Assembly (NCBI GenBank): GCA_965218495.1
Contig: OZ244626.1
Coordinates: 4,464,001 to 4,528,000 of the forward strand
Reading direction: 5' to 3'
Length of the DNA: 64,000 nt
Source: G965218495 sp965218495
Lineage (GTDB): Bacteria > Bacteroidota > Rhodothermia > Rhodothermales > Bin80
In this document: piece by piece, positions 17,557 through 27,235 of the stretch
Numbering within the stretch: position 1 is the stretch's first letter
Layout of the letters: every line of letters begins with the position of its first letter
Position numbers and translations under genes: made by a program
Notes under the pieces: model-generated
Seen by the model: the letters and a program-made list of their open reading frames with translations, nothing else
Databases searched by the model: none
What the model was told of the DNA's origin: nothing

Positions 17557-19443
17557 TTGATGAGGCTACCGTTTTTCTTCCTTGTGCTTCTTGCAGCGGG
17601 CTGCAGCACGGCAGACCGTAGCCCCCAGTACCGCAACTTGGATGCGGCGTACGTTGGTATCGAGGCGTGCGCTACGTGCCACCCAGACAAGGCGGAGACC
17701 TACAAACAGGCGCAGATGGGGCGCTCGTGGGAAGCTGCGACGTTGGCCAACAGTACGGCAGACTTTGACAGCCCGGCTCCTGTCTACGACGACTTCAACA
17801 ACCTGTACTACCAGGCCCTGGCGCGCGGCGATTCGCTGTACATCATGGAGTACCGCCTGGCCGGCACTGATACCGTGCACCGGCGCACGGAGAAGATCGA
17901 CTACATAGTAGGGTCAGGGCACCATACAAATTCCCACATCATGGACGTAGGGGGCTACCTCTACCAGATGCCGCTGACCTGGTACGCCCAGGACAGTATT
18001 TGGGACTTGCCACCCGGATTCAAGGGGGCCGGCAATATTCGCTTTGATCGCCCTATCGTGGTGAAATGCATCACATGCCATAACGGCATGCCTGCGATCG
18101 TTGAGGGCTCTTACAACAAGTACGACGCTGTGCCGCACGGCATCGACTGCGAGAGGTGCCACGGGCCCGGTTCTATCCATATCGAGGCGATGCGCACCGG
18201 AGGTGCGGTAGACGTTTCCAAGGAGATCGACTACACCATCGTCAACCCGGCCAAGCTGCCGGTGGAGCTGCAGTTTAACATCTGCCAGGGCTGCCATGTC
18301 CAAGGGGCTTCTGTGCCCAAGGAAGGCAAAACGTTTGCGGACTTTCGGCCTGGCATGGACCTGGCCTCGATAGAAAATGTCTTCTGGCCCCGCTTTGCGG
18401 ACAGCTTGCGTCAGTTCATCATGGCGTCACATCCTGATCGGCTGACCCAAAGCGAGTGCTTCCGCCAATCCCCAGCGGAAAAACCCCTCACGTGCATCAC
18501 GTGCCACGACCCGCATGTTCCAATAGAGGCCCTCGGACAGGACCACTACAACGCTGCGTGCAAAAGTTGCCATGAACCAGCTGGTGCGGCGCAGCTACAC
18601 GCCAAGCCAACCACCGAGGATTGCGTCACGTGCCACATGCCAGTGTCTGGGTCAAAGGACATTCCACACGTTCGGATCACCGACCATTTCATTCGTACCC
18701 CGGACACCACGAGTTCTACGGTGCTGACTGGCGACGCTGAGGGCGCGCGTTTTGTGCGCATGGCCAGCCTTATTGACCCTTCGCCCACGGCAAAAGAGAT
18801 TGCGCAGGGATACCTGACTTACTACGAAGAGGTCACGGACCACCCGGGCTTTCTGGATTCTGCCGCTGTGTACCTGCGCGTGGCGCAGGCCCGGTCGTCG
18901 CTGACGGCCGTAGCTGCACCCCTGATTCGGATGCACTATCTGGGCAACGACTACGAGGCGATTACCCGGATCGCCCGAGGCCTCGACTCCATTTACGATG
19001 CTTGGACGGCCTATCGGATTGGGGATTCGTATCTTGAGACTGGCAATCCTGGTGCATCGCTACCCTATTTGGAGCGGGCCGTGGCGCTTGCGCCGGCTCA
19101 CCTGCAATTCAAACGACGCTTGGCGTCGGGTTACGTGCACAACGGGCGTTACGTGCAGGCAAAAGCGGTCCTAGATGAGATCTTGGCTGCGAACCCGAAG
19201 CACGCTGATGCCTACAGTGACCGGGGGTACACGCATGTGCTCCTTAGGGACTTTCTAAAGGCGGAGGCGGACCTGCTGGTGGCCATCGCCTTAAATCCCG
19301 ACTTGGAGCCGGCCGTTGCCAACCTTGCTTCCCTGTACTTTAACACTGATCGCGTAGCAGAGGCGCGGCCGCTCGTACAGCGCCTGCTGGAGCTCGATAG
19401 GACCAACATTCAATACCACCAGCTATGGGACCTCGTGCAGTAG
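17557..19443 (+). CDS. Heptaheme c-type cytochrome lipoprotein with TPR domain (paralogue)
   Basis: A 628-residue paralogue of the preceding protein; both share blocks such as MPLTWYAQ, the GIxCERCHGPGSxH site and KIDYxVGSG. The N-terminus MMRLPFFFLVLLAAGCST has a good lipobox (LAAGC). Seven heme sites are CATCH, CITCH, CERCH, CQGCH, CITCH, CKSCH and CVTCH. C-terminal TPRs include GNPGASLPYLERAVALAPAH. It begins 114 bases after the first cytochrome and its 3' end overlaps the next gene by 19 bases, which suggests translational coupling. Redox partner and substrate are unknown; no reductase or oxidase gene is adjacent. Confidence 0.87.
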   Translation: MMRLPFFFLVLLAAGCSTADRSPQYRNLDAAYVGIEACATCHPDKAETYKQAQMGRSWEAATLANSTADFDSPAPVYDDFNNLYYQALARGDSLYIMEYRLAGTDTVHRRTEKIDYIVGSGHHTNSHIMDVGGYLYQMPLTWYAQDSIWDLPPGFKGAGNIRFDRPIVVKCITCHNGMPAIVEGSYNKYDAVPHGIDCERCHGPGSIHIEAMRTGGAVDVSKEIDYTIVNPAKLPVELQFNICQGCHVQGASVPKEGKTFADFRPGMDLASIENVFWPRFADSLRQFIMASHPDRLTQSECFRQSPAEKPLTCITCHDPHVPIEALGQDHYNAACKSCHEPAGAAQLHAKPTTEDCVTCHMPVSGSKDIPHVRITDHFIRTPDTTSSTVLTGDAEGARFVRMASLIDPSPTAKEIAQGYLTYYEEVTDHPGFLDSAAVYLRVAQARSSLTAVAAPLIRMHYLGNDYEAITRIARGLDSIYDAWTAYRIGDSYLETGNPGASLPYLERAVALAPAHLQFKRRLASGYVHNGRYVQAKAVLDEILAANPKHADAYSDRGYTHVLLRDFLKAEADLLVAIALNPDLEPAVANLASLYFNTDRVAEARPLVQRLLELDRTNIQYHQLWDLVQ

Positions 19444-21551
19444 TGCTGGCTGCCCTTGTTGGTTTCTGCTGCACGATTCCTCTTAGCGCACAGCCCCTAG
19501 GAGCGTCCAACCCCGCCCTTAGCTTGTTACCTAAGGGCACGCAGGTAGATTGGGCCTTCTGGCACCAGGAACTGGCTCATCGTAGCCGCGCGCGGGCCGC
19601 AGCAAACGTGCTAGCGGTGCGCAGTTTGCCGGAGGTAGCAGAGCAGGAGCCGCCCAACGAGCGAAATTGGAACGATAATCAAGGCAGCGCGGAGTTTCTT
19701 TCCTCTTTCGGTCGCACGCTGACCCCAACGGTACTCGTGCGGGGCGTACTTGCGGACTCCGTAACCAGAAACCTGGGCGCCCTTCCTGAAGCTGAGGATG
19801 AAGATGACGGAGCAATTCCGCTGGCAAGGGACACACCGCTGGGCCCTGGCGAGCGCCTAAGACTTCAGGCGTTCATTGGTGACGGCCCGCATGGATCAGC
19901 TGGCAATGGCACGGCAGACTACGACTTCTACTATATCGGGCATATACAGGCCGACCAGCTTGTGACGGCCGAGATTAGAACCGCTGCCAGCAGCATGCCA
20001 CGCCTTGACACGAAGGTGGGACTCTATGATGCTAGTGGGATCCGGCTCTTTTCGAACAACAATGGAATTGCCGGTGAACCGGACAGCTACTTGGAGGCGC
20101 GCCCGTTGGAAGCGGGAGAGTATTGGGTCCTCGTACGCGGCGTAGACTCGGACTGGCCGGCCGATCCATTTGACTCTGCATCGGGCCCCAAGGCTGGCAG
20201 CGAAGGCCCGTACACACTAACACTCGGGCTTGAGGCCCAGGACTTCGACTTCTTCAGCTTTGACCTGGAAGCCGGCGACATCTTCAGCGCCGGAGTCCAA
20301 GGCGAGGCCCGCCACCTCTTGCTTTTCGACGGAGACGGTACCTTACGCATGGGTACAAACGTGAACTGGAGCACGCTCTATCCGCCACAGACGCCGCTCT
20401 ACGAAGGAGGCAATGCGAATTTAGCGGCGGTAGCAACGGCGCCGGGCCGTTATAGTATCGCCGTTTCGCGAGGCGGCGGGGAATATGCTATGCAGCTCGG
20501 GGTTTTGCGATCGCCCCTGGCCACTGCCCTTCAGCCGCAGACTCTGTTTGTAGACTTTGATGGCGCGGAGTACGACGCTTCCCACCTGGGGGGCAATGCG
20601 AATGCGCAATTGTCATCACTATACGTGCTGTTGGAGACAAGTCAGCTCCAGGGGGAGGAGGACGCCATTATTGACGTGGTGATGGCGACCGTCCACGAAA
20701 ACTTGGTGGCGGACCTGCAAACGGCGCGCAACCCTGACTTCCACCTTGAGGTACGCAATAGCCGCGATCACGCTGATGAATGGGGCAATCCGCAGGTCAG
20801 CAGAGTTATTGTGGGCGGCACGCAGCAAGAGATCGGCTTGTACACCTTAGGCGTAGCAGCATCGATAGATGTCGGCAATTTTGCATTGGAAGAGACGGCC
20901 GTAGTACTTCTGGACCTATTGGCGAATCCAAACGACCAGAACTCACCGTCATCGGTGCCGTATGCGGCGTCATTGACTGTTGCGGATGTTATAGGCACAG
21001 CGATCGGTAACGTGGCGGCGCATGAGGCTGGGCACATCCTTGCCAGTTTCCATACGGGCGATCCGGGTTTTGAAGTCGACCTCATGTACGCGGGGCAGGA
21101 TCCCAAAGCTCTCTTGGGGGCGGGGCCGGATAGTATACTCGGCACGGCAGATGACAGGGACGTAGACTTTGGAGAGACTCCCTACAGCGAGTGGGAGCCC
21201 TTCACCGGATTGCAGGATAACCGTAATGGCGTGGCATACGGACTCTCTATTGCCTCCCCTACGGTGGTAGAGCAGAAGCCTCGCTCCATAAGTGGCGTGC
21301 GGCTGACGGCCATCTGGCCCAACCCGGCAACGACGCGCCTGCACGTGGCGCTGAGTGCTCCCGAGCCAGTGGCGTTGCGCTTGGCGCTCTATGACGTCTT
21401 GGGGCGCCGCGTGCGGGTGCAGCGACATACCTTGGGCGCCGGTGAGGCGCGCCTGGTCATGCCGGTAGATGGTCTTCCCGCCGGCGTGTTCATGCTGCGA
21501 GCGGAAAGCCCACAAGCCGGCGAGACGCGGAAAGTTGTCGTTACGCGATAG
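19425..21551 (+). CDS. T9SS-sorted secreted protein, putative zinc metalloprotease-like
   Basis: A 708-residue secreted protein with a signal peptide (VVLAALVGFCCTIPLSAQ). Residues about 160-235 resemble a PPC beta-sandwich (DYDFYYIGHI, DTKVGLYDASGIRLFSNNNG, LEAGEYWVLVRG), and a second such unit follows. GNVAAHEAGHILASFH (His533) is an HExxH-like zinc site, so a metallopeptidase is plausible but unproven. The C-terminus is a T9SS sorting tail: IWPNPATTRLHV, LYDVLGRRVRV, LPAGVFMLRAE and a final KVVVTR. It overlaps the preceding cytochrome gene by 19 bases, so the two are probably translated together. It would be exported through SprA, encoded later in this window. Confidence 0.75.
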   Translation: MGPRAVVLAALVGFCCTIPLSAQPLGASNPALSLLPKGTQVDWAFWHQELAHRSRARAAANVLAVRSLPEVAEQEPPNERNWNDNQGSAEFLSSFGRTLTPTVLVRGVLADSVTRNLGALPEAEDEDDGAIPLARDTPLGPGERLRLQAFIGDGPHGSAGNGTADYDFYYIGHIQADQLVTAEIRTAASSMPRLDTKVGLYDASGIRLFSNNNGIAGEPDSYLEARPLEAGEYWVLVRGVDSDWPADPFDSASGPKAGSEGPYTLTLGLEAQDFDFFSFDLEAGDIFSAGVQGEARHLLLFDGDGTLRMGTNVNWSTLYPPQTPLYEGGNANLAAVATAPGRYSIAVSRGGGEYAMQLGVLRSPLATALQPQTLFVDFDGAEYDASHLGGNANAQLSSLYVLLETSQLQGEEDAIIDVVMATVHENLVADLQTARNPDFHLEVRNSRDHADEWGNPQVSRVIVGGTQQEIGLYTLGVAASIDVGNFALEETAVVLLDLLANPNDQNSPSSVPYAASLTVADVIGTAIGNVAAHEAGHILASFHTGDPGFEVDLMYAGQDPKALLGAGPDSILGTADDRDVDFGETPYSEWEPFTGLQDNRNGVAYGLSIASPTVVEQKPRSISGVRLTAIWPNPATTRLHVALSAPEPVALRLALYDVLGRRVRVQRHTLGAGEARLVMPVDGLPAGVFMLRAESPQAGETRKVVVTR

Positions 21552-21554
21552 TGG

Positions 21555-22559
21555 CTATTCCAGGGTTTTCCAGTAGCGCTCCGCTAAACGAAGTGGCGAT
21601 ACCTTACCAGTGGTAATGTGCTTCACGATCTGCGCGGCATGAAAGCGGCCGTTTTCTATGAACCAGCGGCTCGTCTTAAGCCCGCCGCAGACAGTACCGG
21701 CGAGGTATAGACCGGGGCGGTTGGTCTCAAAAGACTCCTCGTCATAGTCCGGCGTATTGTATTCATCTTCCTTGGTAGCAATGCCCAAAGTGTCCAGAAA
21801 GTCGTAGTCGGGTCGATACCCTGTCATGGCTAGAACGTAGTCGTTTTCTATGGCGTGCGGCCCGTCCGGGCCACTGAGAAGCAAACGGTGCGGCTCAATA
21901 GCCTTGACGGAGGTATTTAAGAGCACCCTGATGCTGCCATCTCGGATTCGGTTTTCCAAGTCTGGCCTGATCCAATACTTGATGCGGCCGGATAGCACCG
22001 CTCCGCGGTGAACCAGCGTAACCTCTGCGCCGTGCCGATAGCACTCCAGGGCGGCTTTGGCAGCGGAGTTTTTGCCACCAACTACGACGACCTTCTGCCG
22101 CGTGTACGGATAAGGCTCACGGTAATAGTGCGTAACCTTGGAGAGGCTCTCTCCAGGGACGTTCAGAAGGTTGGGAACGTCGAAGAACCCTGTAGCGGCC
22201 GCTACTTTTCGGCACTTGATCGCACCCTTGGTTGTTGTGACTTGAAAGGCGCCGTCCGCGCCGTCAACCCCCAGCACACGCTCATAGAGGCGTATGTCAA
22301 GGTTCTCCTGGAGCGCTACGCGGCGATAGTACTCTAGGGTTTCGCCCCGCGTGGGCTTGTAGCGAAGGGTCGGAAACGGATGCCCTCCGATCTCCAGTAG
22401 CTCCGGTGTGGAGAAGAACTCCATATGGAGCGGGTACCCCACAATTGAGTTCGCCAGGGCGCCTTTTTCCACAATCACCGCTTCCAGGCCGCTGCGTACC
22501 GCCTCAATGCCGCACGTCAGGCCCACCGGACCCGCCCCAATGATGACGATGTCTACCAT
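21555..22559 (-). CDS. ypdA: YpdA-type bacillithiol disulfide reductase
   Basis: FAD- and NADPH-dependent oxidoreductase of the YpdA family, which reduces oxidised bacillithiol. The start at 22559 gives MVDIVIIGAGPVGLTCGIEA, a GxGxxG FAD-binding motif at the N-terminus; the frame is open upstream, but those residues are not family-like. VVVVGGKNSAAKAALECYRHG is the second (NADPH) dinucleotide motif, and NRPGLYLAGTVCGG is the C-terminal FAD motif. About 334 residues, usual for the family. It implies a bacillithiol-using cell, as known for several Bacteroidota. The gene converges on the T9SS-sorted protein gene with a 3-base gap. Confidence 0.85.
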   Translation of the reverse strand: MVDIVIIGAGPVGLTCGIEAVRSGLEAVIVEKGALANSIVGYPLHMEFFSTPELLEIGGHPFPTLRYKPTRGETLEYYRRVALQENLDIRLYERVLGVDGADGAFQVTTTKGAIKCRKVAAATGFFDVPNLLNVPGESLSKVTHYYREPYPYTRQKVVVVGGKNSAAKAALECYRHGAEVTLVHRGAVLSGRIKYWIRPDLENRIRDGSIRVLLNTSVKAIEPHRLLLSGPDGPHAIENDYVLAMTGYRPDYDFLDTLGIATKEDEYNTPDYDEESFETNRPGLYLAGTVCGGLKTSRWFIENGRFHAAQIVKHITTGKVSPLRLAERYWKTLE

Positions 22560-22789
22560 GAATGCATGTAGATCATTCTTCTCACTGAAACACTTGCCCG
22601 AATAGGGGGGTTTCGGATACATGATTCTTTCCCACTGCTGGCGCGTTGCAAATAGGCTGCGCTTACTGTAACACCAGCGTCCAGGGGGTGACTGTGCGGC
22701 ACTGAAAAACCTATTCGTTGTCATTAACAAAGGAGTATCCCCCGGCAACACGACAGGCAGCAGGCATTGAGGTCGAATATGTTTTGGCA

Positions 22790-23720
22790 ATCGTTTTTCG
22801 GGCTATATGTCCGGCATCGCGGTGACGCGTACGGTGCACTGCCACCCGGTCGTGATCGAGGCCATCAGCGCCAGTTCGAGGCTTTACTCTACATCTGTGG
22901 CGCCGAGTTCTAATATCCGACCTGCATTGAATGCAGCGTTCGTCTGGCAGACCCTGTATTGGGCGACGAGTGCTGGTGCATGCACCTTAGCAGCTCCAGT
23001 GCCGAATCTGCGGTCAGGCTTGCACACTGCCATTCGCGGTGCCTGTATGCCATTACCTTCTGCGGCGCGTTCTCCATGGCAGGGCGTATGGGGCAATGAG
23101 CTTTACGGCAAGTCGGGGTGGAACAGTACAGCACCTGCGACGCACAACCCACATGCTCTATGGTGTCTGTAACGATTGTGCTGAATACTGGCGCGCGGGC
23201 CTATTCGCGCACCAAGTATGTCCCAAAGAGGTGGTGGCTTTGATCGTAGTGCCGATCAAGGCAGAGGAAGGTCATCGAATTCCATCTCCGGGTTTTTACC
23301 TGCAACTTCATCGGCGCTGCGAGGACTCGCACACGCTACTCGTTGCTGACGATATCCACTCGACGATGAGCCGAAACAGCGCCTTTTCATATTGAAGCAG
23401 TGGGGCATCGCGCCGAATACCGTCACTCGAGCGAAGGGGGTTACGAATCGGGGCACCCGATCAGTGCCACGATGGTCAAGGACCTGGAGATTGCGTGGCC
23501 CCATACCAGCCGCGGCAGCGCTCTTTGTGACAACCTGTCGTCCTTGCGGCGGCCAGCGCCATGTCACGACTGAATCTGGGCGGGCTCATGGACCAGGCTG
23601 CCGTGATGGGCGAATACTCTTTTCGGCAGCTGGCAGCACCACAGTTAGGACATGTGGAATCTACGGAGATTCGCGGGCGTGGGCGCATGCTAGCACTGGC
23701 ATATGCTGCGAGGTTTCACT
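22790..23720 (+). pseudogene. Decayed class III aminotransferase (GabT/acetylornithine type)
   Basis: Successive frame segments align in order with PLP-dependent class III aminotransferases: MSGIAVTRTVHCHPVVIEAI (22807, frame 1), AESAVRLAHCHSRCLYAITF (about 23000, frame 3), GRAYGAMSFTASRG (about 23090, frame 2), PSPGFYLQLHRRCEDSHTLL then VADDIHSTMSRNSAF (to 23395, frame 2), WGIAPNTVTRAKGVTN (from 23398, frame 1), GHPISATMVKDLEIAWP (from 23451, frame 3) and GLMDQAAVMGEY then EIRGRGRMLALAYAA (23584-23708, frame 2). At least five frameshifts plus substitutions. The lysine of the VAKG-type motif is retained (RAKGVTN). The N-terminal quarter and C-terminal end are not recognisable. A functional copy may exist elsewhere. 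Confidence 0.85.
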
Positions 23721-23866
23721 ACCCACGTCTTTTAGTAAGTGTGGATTGGCTGAGGACTGCCAGAAATGGGCTGGGGGCAGTAAGCCGTGCGGCTGCTGAC
23801 GTCTTTAATCCTTCAGGATTGGCAGTCGAAGGTCGCTGGAGAGACTGCAGGTGCGGCGCTCGTGCG

Positions 23867-24343
23867 CTAGGTGCTCCGCCTTGACCGAAAAAACGCCTGA
23901 AGCATCTCGGCTGAACTCTCGGCTTCAAGGCCGGAGATCACTGCAACCCGATGGTTGAGACGTGCGTCCTGCACGATGTTGTACAGCGTTGAGGCGCTGC
24001 CCGCCTTTTCGTCGAATGCGCCAAATACAAGTCGGTCCAATCGGGACAGGACGATTCCGCCCGCGCACATGGGGCAGGGCTCCAGTGTGACATACAGGCA
24101 GCAGCCCTTCAGGGATTTGGACCGGAGGGTTTCGCACGCTGACGTGATGGCAATCATCTCAGCATGTGCGGTGGGATCGGAGAGAGACTCGACAAGGTTG
24201 TGGCCCCGACCGACAACCTGACCCTGGTGGGTGACGACTGCACCCACGGGCACTTCGCCCTTTTCGAGCGCCCGCTCGGCCTCGCGCAGTGCGGCCTTCA
24301 TCCAGCGCCGGTCCGGCGCCAGGAGCAAAGAAAGACTTACCAC
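23867..24343 (-). CDS. tadA: tRNA-specific adenosine deaminase
   Basis: Zinc-dependent deaminase that converts A34 to inosine in tRNA-Arg(ACG). The zinc site is complete: His60 and Glu62 in PTAHAEMIAI, and Cys90 and Cys93 in LEPCPMCAGGIVLS. VPVGAVVTHQGQVVGRGHN and FGAFDEKAGSASTLYNI are also family-typical. Length is 158 residues. The first 14 residues may be an over-extension, since an internal Met15 (MKAALREAERAL) fits the family start. The start region overlaps the 3' end of the small membrane protein gene by 7 bases. Confidence 0.9.
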   Translation of the reverse strand: MVSLSLLLAPDRRWMKAALREAERALEKGEVPVGAVVTHQGQVVGRGHNLVESLSDPTAHAEMIAITSACETLRSKSLKGCCLYVTLEPCPMCAGGIVLSRLDRLVFGAFDEKAGSASTLYNIVQDARLNHRVAVISGLEAESSAEMLQAFFRSRRST

Positions 24344-24528
24344 CGCTTAGGCCGCTGGAACATCGCAACAAGTCGCAGAACGACCGCGATGGCCAGCAGC
24401 GCAACCAGCACGAATATGGCGATCCTGAGCAGAAATGCAACGATCGGAAGCAGGAACGAAAGCACGATTACAGCAAGTACCAGAACGATTGCCACTACGA
24501 GTGCGCGAAGAATCGGTCCGAGGTCCAT
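24337..24528 (-). CDS. Small two-helix membrane protein
   Basis: A 63-residue protein made almost wholly of two hydrophobic segments (LVVAIVLVLAVIVLSFLLPI and IAIFVLVALLAIAVVLRLVA) with a basic tail, QRPKRW. No family recognised. It sits between the Kelch lipoprotein gene (5 bases upstream) and tadA (7-base overlap), all on one strand, so it is likely translated in that operon. Confidence 0.6.
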   Translation of the reverse strand: MDLGPILRALVVAIVLVLAVIVLSFLLPIVAFLLRIAIFVLVALLAIAVVLRLVAMFQRPKRW

Positions 24529-24533
24529 AAGCT

Positions 24534-25859
24534 CTAGTCTTGCGGGCTTTCGGGTAAGACAACAAAAAACTCTGAAGCGGCCCGAGCAGTTCCATCAGGG
24601 CCAAAACCACCGATGATCAGCACTTCACCAAGTTCCATGGTCGTGGCGGTGTGGCCGAATCTTGATAAGATCGGCTGCCGTCGGCTCACGCGAAACACAG
24701 TTCCAGACGCCTGGGAGAATAGCTCGGTTTCAAGGACAATATTTGATGCAGAATGCTGACGCCCACCGGAGATGAGGAGAAGGTTGTTGAGGATGGGGGC
24801 CGCTGAGTGGCGTGTCCGTGGTACTTGAAGCGGCGGAACGTCGTCGAGGCGAACTCCCTGCGAGGACGTGAATTCTATGCTGAAGCTTGCTTCCTGCTGG
24901 ACGCTCGTATCAAAACGGCCACCAAAGACGAAGTAGGGCCCGATCTGGATGCGGTTGAGCGTGTGCCCGTAGATCTCGTCCCCCAGATATGGTGCGGTCG
25001 CCAGCGAGTTCTCGGCAAAGAGTGTGTCGTTGAGTATGCGAAAAGTCCGAAGGTCTGGGCGTACGCCAAAGGCCGGATCACTACCATATCGTGTGTCGCC
25101 CAAGCCTCCGTACAGATACACGAACTCGCCTTCGTTGGTTCGGCGATACACGGTGGTGTGCAAGGCCCGGCGTATGGGCTCTCCAATGACCACCCAATCC
25201 TCGAATGTGCGTGCGGAATGGTCGTAGACTTCAGGTGTCTCAACCAGGTCCGCAACGCTAACGACGTCGTCAGTGCGGCTACCACCCAGCACGAGAACTC
25301 GCCCGTCGGCTAATAGCGTGGCCGTGTGTCCGGTCCTGGCTTCCGCAAGTCGCGCACTGGAGGCAGTAAACCCGCCTCCAGGTGGCGACATGACGTACAA
25401 CGTCGCATGAGCGGGTCCCCCAACGCGCGAAGCGCCGCCGATCACGAGAAGATCCTGGTTGCGTGTTCGAGTTGTCGTGTGGCCTCCACGCCCTGCGGGC
25501 AATGCCGGGCTGTTGGCTACATATTGCGAGGGAATGTACAGTGCGTACGCTGTGTCAAGGCTGCTGACCCCCTCAACGTCGGATGCTTCAATAATGAGCT
25601 CGTTAAGGCCGCGGCGCGCGTTCAGCGGGAGGGACCAGACCCGATCACTACTGGCATACTGCATCGGTACGCCGTTGACCGAGACCGTTTCGATGTCGCG
25701 AAACGATCCTGCGCGGATCTTAAGAATGAAATGAGTCTGTTGCAGGGCCTCCGAGAGGTCCGGCGACAAGATTACCACATCCGGCTGGCTAGCGTCTACG
25801 AACGGGCGTTCGCATGCCGCCAACACTACGACGATCAATAGCGCCAAAACGCGCGACAT
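24534..25859 (-). CDS. Kelch-repeat lipoprotein
   Basis: A 441-residue protein with a lipoprotein signal, MSRVLALLIVVVLAACERP (lipobox LAAC). After an Ig-like or cadherin-like N-terminal part (to about residue 110), it carries Kelch-type propeller blades: RGGHTTTRTRNQDLLVIGGA, RTGHTATLLADGRVLVLGGS, RTRHSAAPILNNLLLISGGR and RFGHTATTMELGEVLIIGGF. It is probably anchored in the outer membrane; a ligand cannot be predicted. First gene of a run with the small membrane protein and tadA. Confidence 0.8.
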   Translation of the reverse strand: MSRVLALLIVVVLAACERPFVDASQPDVVILSPDLSEALQQTHFILKIRAGSFRDIETVSVNGVPMQYASSDRVWSLPLNARRGLNELIIEASDVEGVSSLDTAYALYIPSQYVANSPALPAGRGGHTTTRTRNQDLLVIGGASRVGGPAHATLYVMSPPGGGFTASSARLAEARTGHTATLLADGRVLVLGGSRTDDVVSVADLVETPEVYDHSARTFEDWVVIGEPIRRALHTTVYRRTNEGEFVYLYGGLGDTRYGSDPAFGVRPDLRTFRILNDTLFAENSLATAPYLGDEIYGHTLNRIQIGPYFVFGGRFDTSVQQEASFSIEFTSSQGVRLDDVPPLQVPRTRHSAAPILNNLLLISGGRQHSASNIVLETELFSQASGTVFRVSRRQPILSRFGHTATTMELGEVLIIGGFGPDGTARAASEFFVVLPESPQD

Positions 25860-25912
25860 GGCATACCACCGTTTGGGAATAAGGATGGTACCCCTTGGGA
25901 GAAAAAGAGGTT

Positions 25913-26647
25913 CTACTCTGCATAGCGGACGAATTCCAGCACTAGGCCATAGGGTGGTGCCGCTGGCCCGGCTTTTCGTCTATCGCGCGAGTCCAGGGTG
26001 CGTGCTACGTCTTTCATGGGCCGCTTGCCCCGCCCGACGTCGAGCAGCGTGCCGACTATTGCGCGCACCATGCCGTGCAAGAATCGGTTGGCTTCGACTT
26101 CGAAGCGCCATTCGTGCGGGCGCGATTCGGGCATCCACTGCGCACGCGTAACGTTGCACACCCGGTTGCGAGTCGCGGAGCGGTGAAGGCAGAAGGCACC
26201 GAAGTGATGTTCTCCAAGCAGGTGTGTCGCTGCCTCATTCATGGCGCCGAAGCAAACGGAGTAGGGCAACATGTAGCGAAAGTGCCGCTCTAGAGCGGTA
26301 TTCTCGCAGTTTACGTAGTAGTGGTAGCGCCGACTGGTGGCATCAAACCGTGCATTAAAGCCGTCGGGTGCGACTTCAAGTGCGTGCACGACGACGGAAG
26401 GGGGTGTGAGGCCATTAAGCGATCGCTGCACGTGCCCGGTATCCAGAGCACACGCTTGAAAGTGTGCCACCTGTCCCCGCGCATGGACGCCGCTGTCGGT
26501 ACGCCCCGCGCCTGTAATGGGCGTTGGTACTTGCAGCACGATGGCCAGCGCCTCTTCCAGCGCCGCTTGCACCGACGGCGGACCATGTTGGCGCTGCCAC
26601 CCGCAAAAGGCGCTGCCGTCATATTCTATCAGCAGGCGATATGTCAC
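25913..26647 (-). CDS. truA: tRNA pseudouridine(38-40) synthase TruA
   Basis: Isomerises uridines 38-40 in the tRNA anticodon arm. The N-terminus MTYRLLIEYDGSAFCGWQRQ and the catalytic motif GAGRTDSGVHARGQVAHF (nucleophile Asp51) are canonical; RRYHYYVNC and NRFLHGMVRAIVGTLLDVGRG are further family blocks. 244 residues, full length. Followed 53 bases downstream by the Kelch lipoprotein gene on the same strand. Confidence 0.94.
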   Translation of the reverse strand: MTYRLLIEYDGSAFCGWQRQHGPPSVQAALEEALAIVLQVPTPITGAGRTDSGVHARGQVAHFQACALDTGHVQRSLNGLTPPSVVVHALEVAPDGFNARFDATSRRYHYYVNCENTALERHFRYMLPYSVCFGAMNEAATHLLGEHHFGAFCLHRSATRNRVCNVTRAQWMPESRPHEWRFEVEANRFLHGMVRAIVGTLLDVGRGKRPMKDVARTLDSRDRRKAGPAAPPYGLVLEFVRYAE

Positions 26648-27235
26648 GGGTCCTATTGCGTGGGTGTCTTAAGCTTTGTCACTAATGCAAACTGCCACGG
26701 CCGAGCCCCTCATGCGATTCTGGCAGGCTGCCTTGATGCCTGCACTGTTGAAGCCAGTCTCGGAGCAGCATCGCTCCGCGTATCCATATTACGGCTACTG
26801 GAGTGCTTTTCGTAGCACGCACACATGCTACGTACCGGCGATTGATCGCTACGGCCAGGCAAAACAGGAATCGAGTCAAGTATTCCAGATTCCGAAACTC
26901 CGTTTGACGTTCAGCTGGTCGAGCCGCGTACCGACAAACTCACAATACTCCGTCTTCAGATGCTTCACATGTTCCAGCTCCGAATTGCAGAATATATCCG
27001 TTTAGTGCGTGCGGTGAGTTGGCTCTTACGTGAATCAAGCGGGGTGTCGTGGCTCCTCCATTCGCTGGTGGATGTTCATCTCGGCTCACATGATCAGTGC
27101 ATTCAGCGGCGGCGCTACAGGCACTGATCGCAAGGTCACGATGATCTTCAGATAGAGTCTGCTGCCGGATAAACCAAGCAACCAGGCGATACAGTTGGCA
27201 CCAGTCAGAGTGCATGTCGCCAAAGGGAATGAAGA
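26648..27235. other. Gene-free stretch, probably decayed
   Basis: No intact gene. On the minus strand around 26900-27000 a frame reads HVKHLKTEYCEFVGTRLDQL then NVKRSFGIWNT before a stop. It looks protein-like, but I cannot place it in a family. It is the left part of a 1.5-kb run of relics between truA and the OMP at 28176. Confidence 0.4.
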
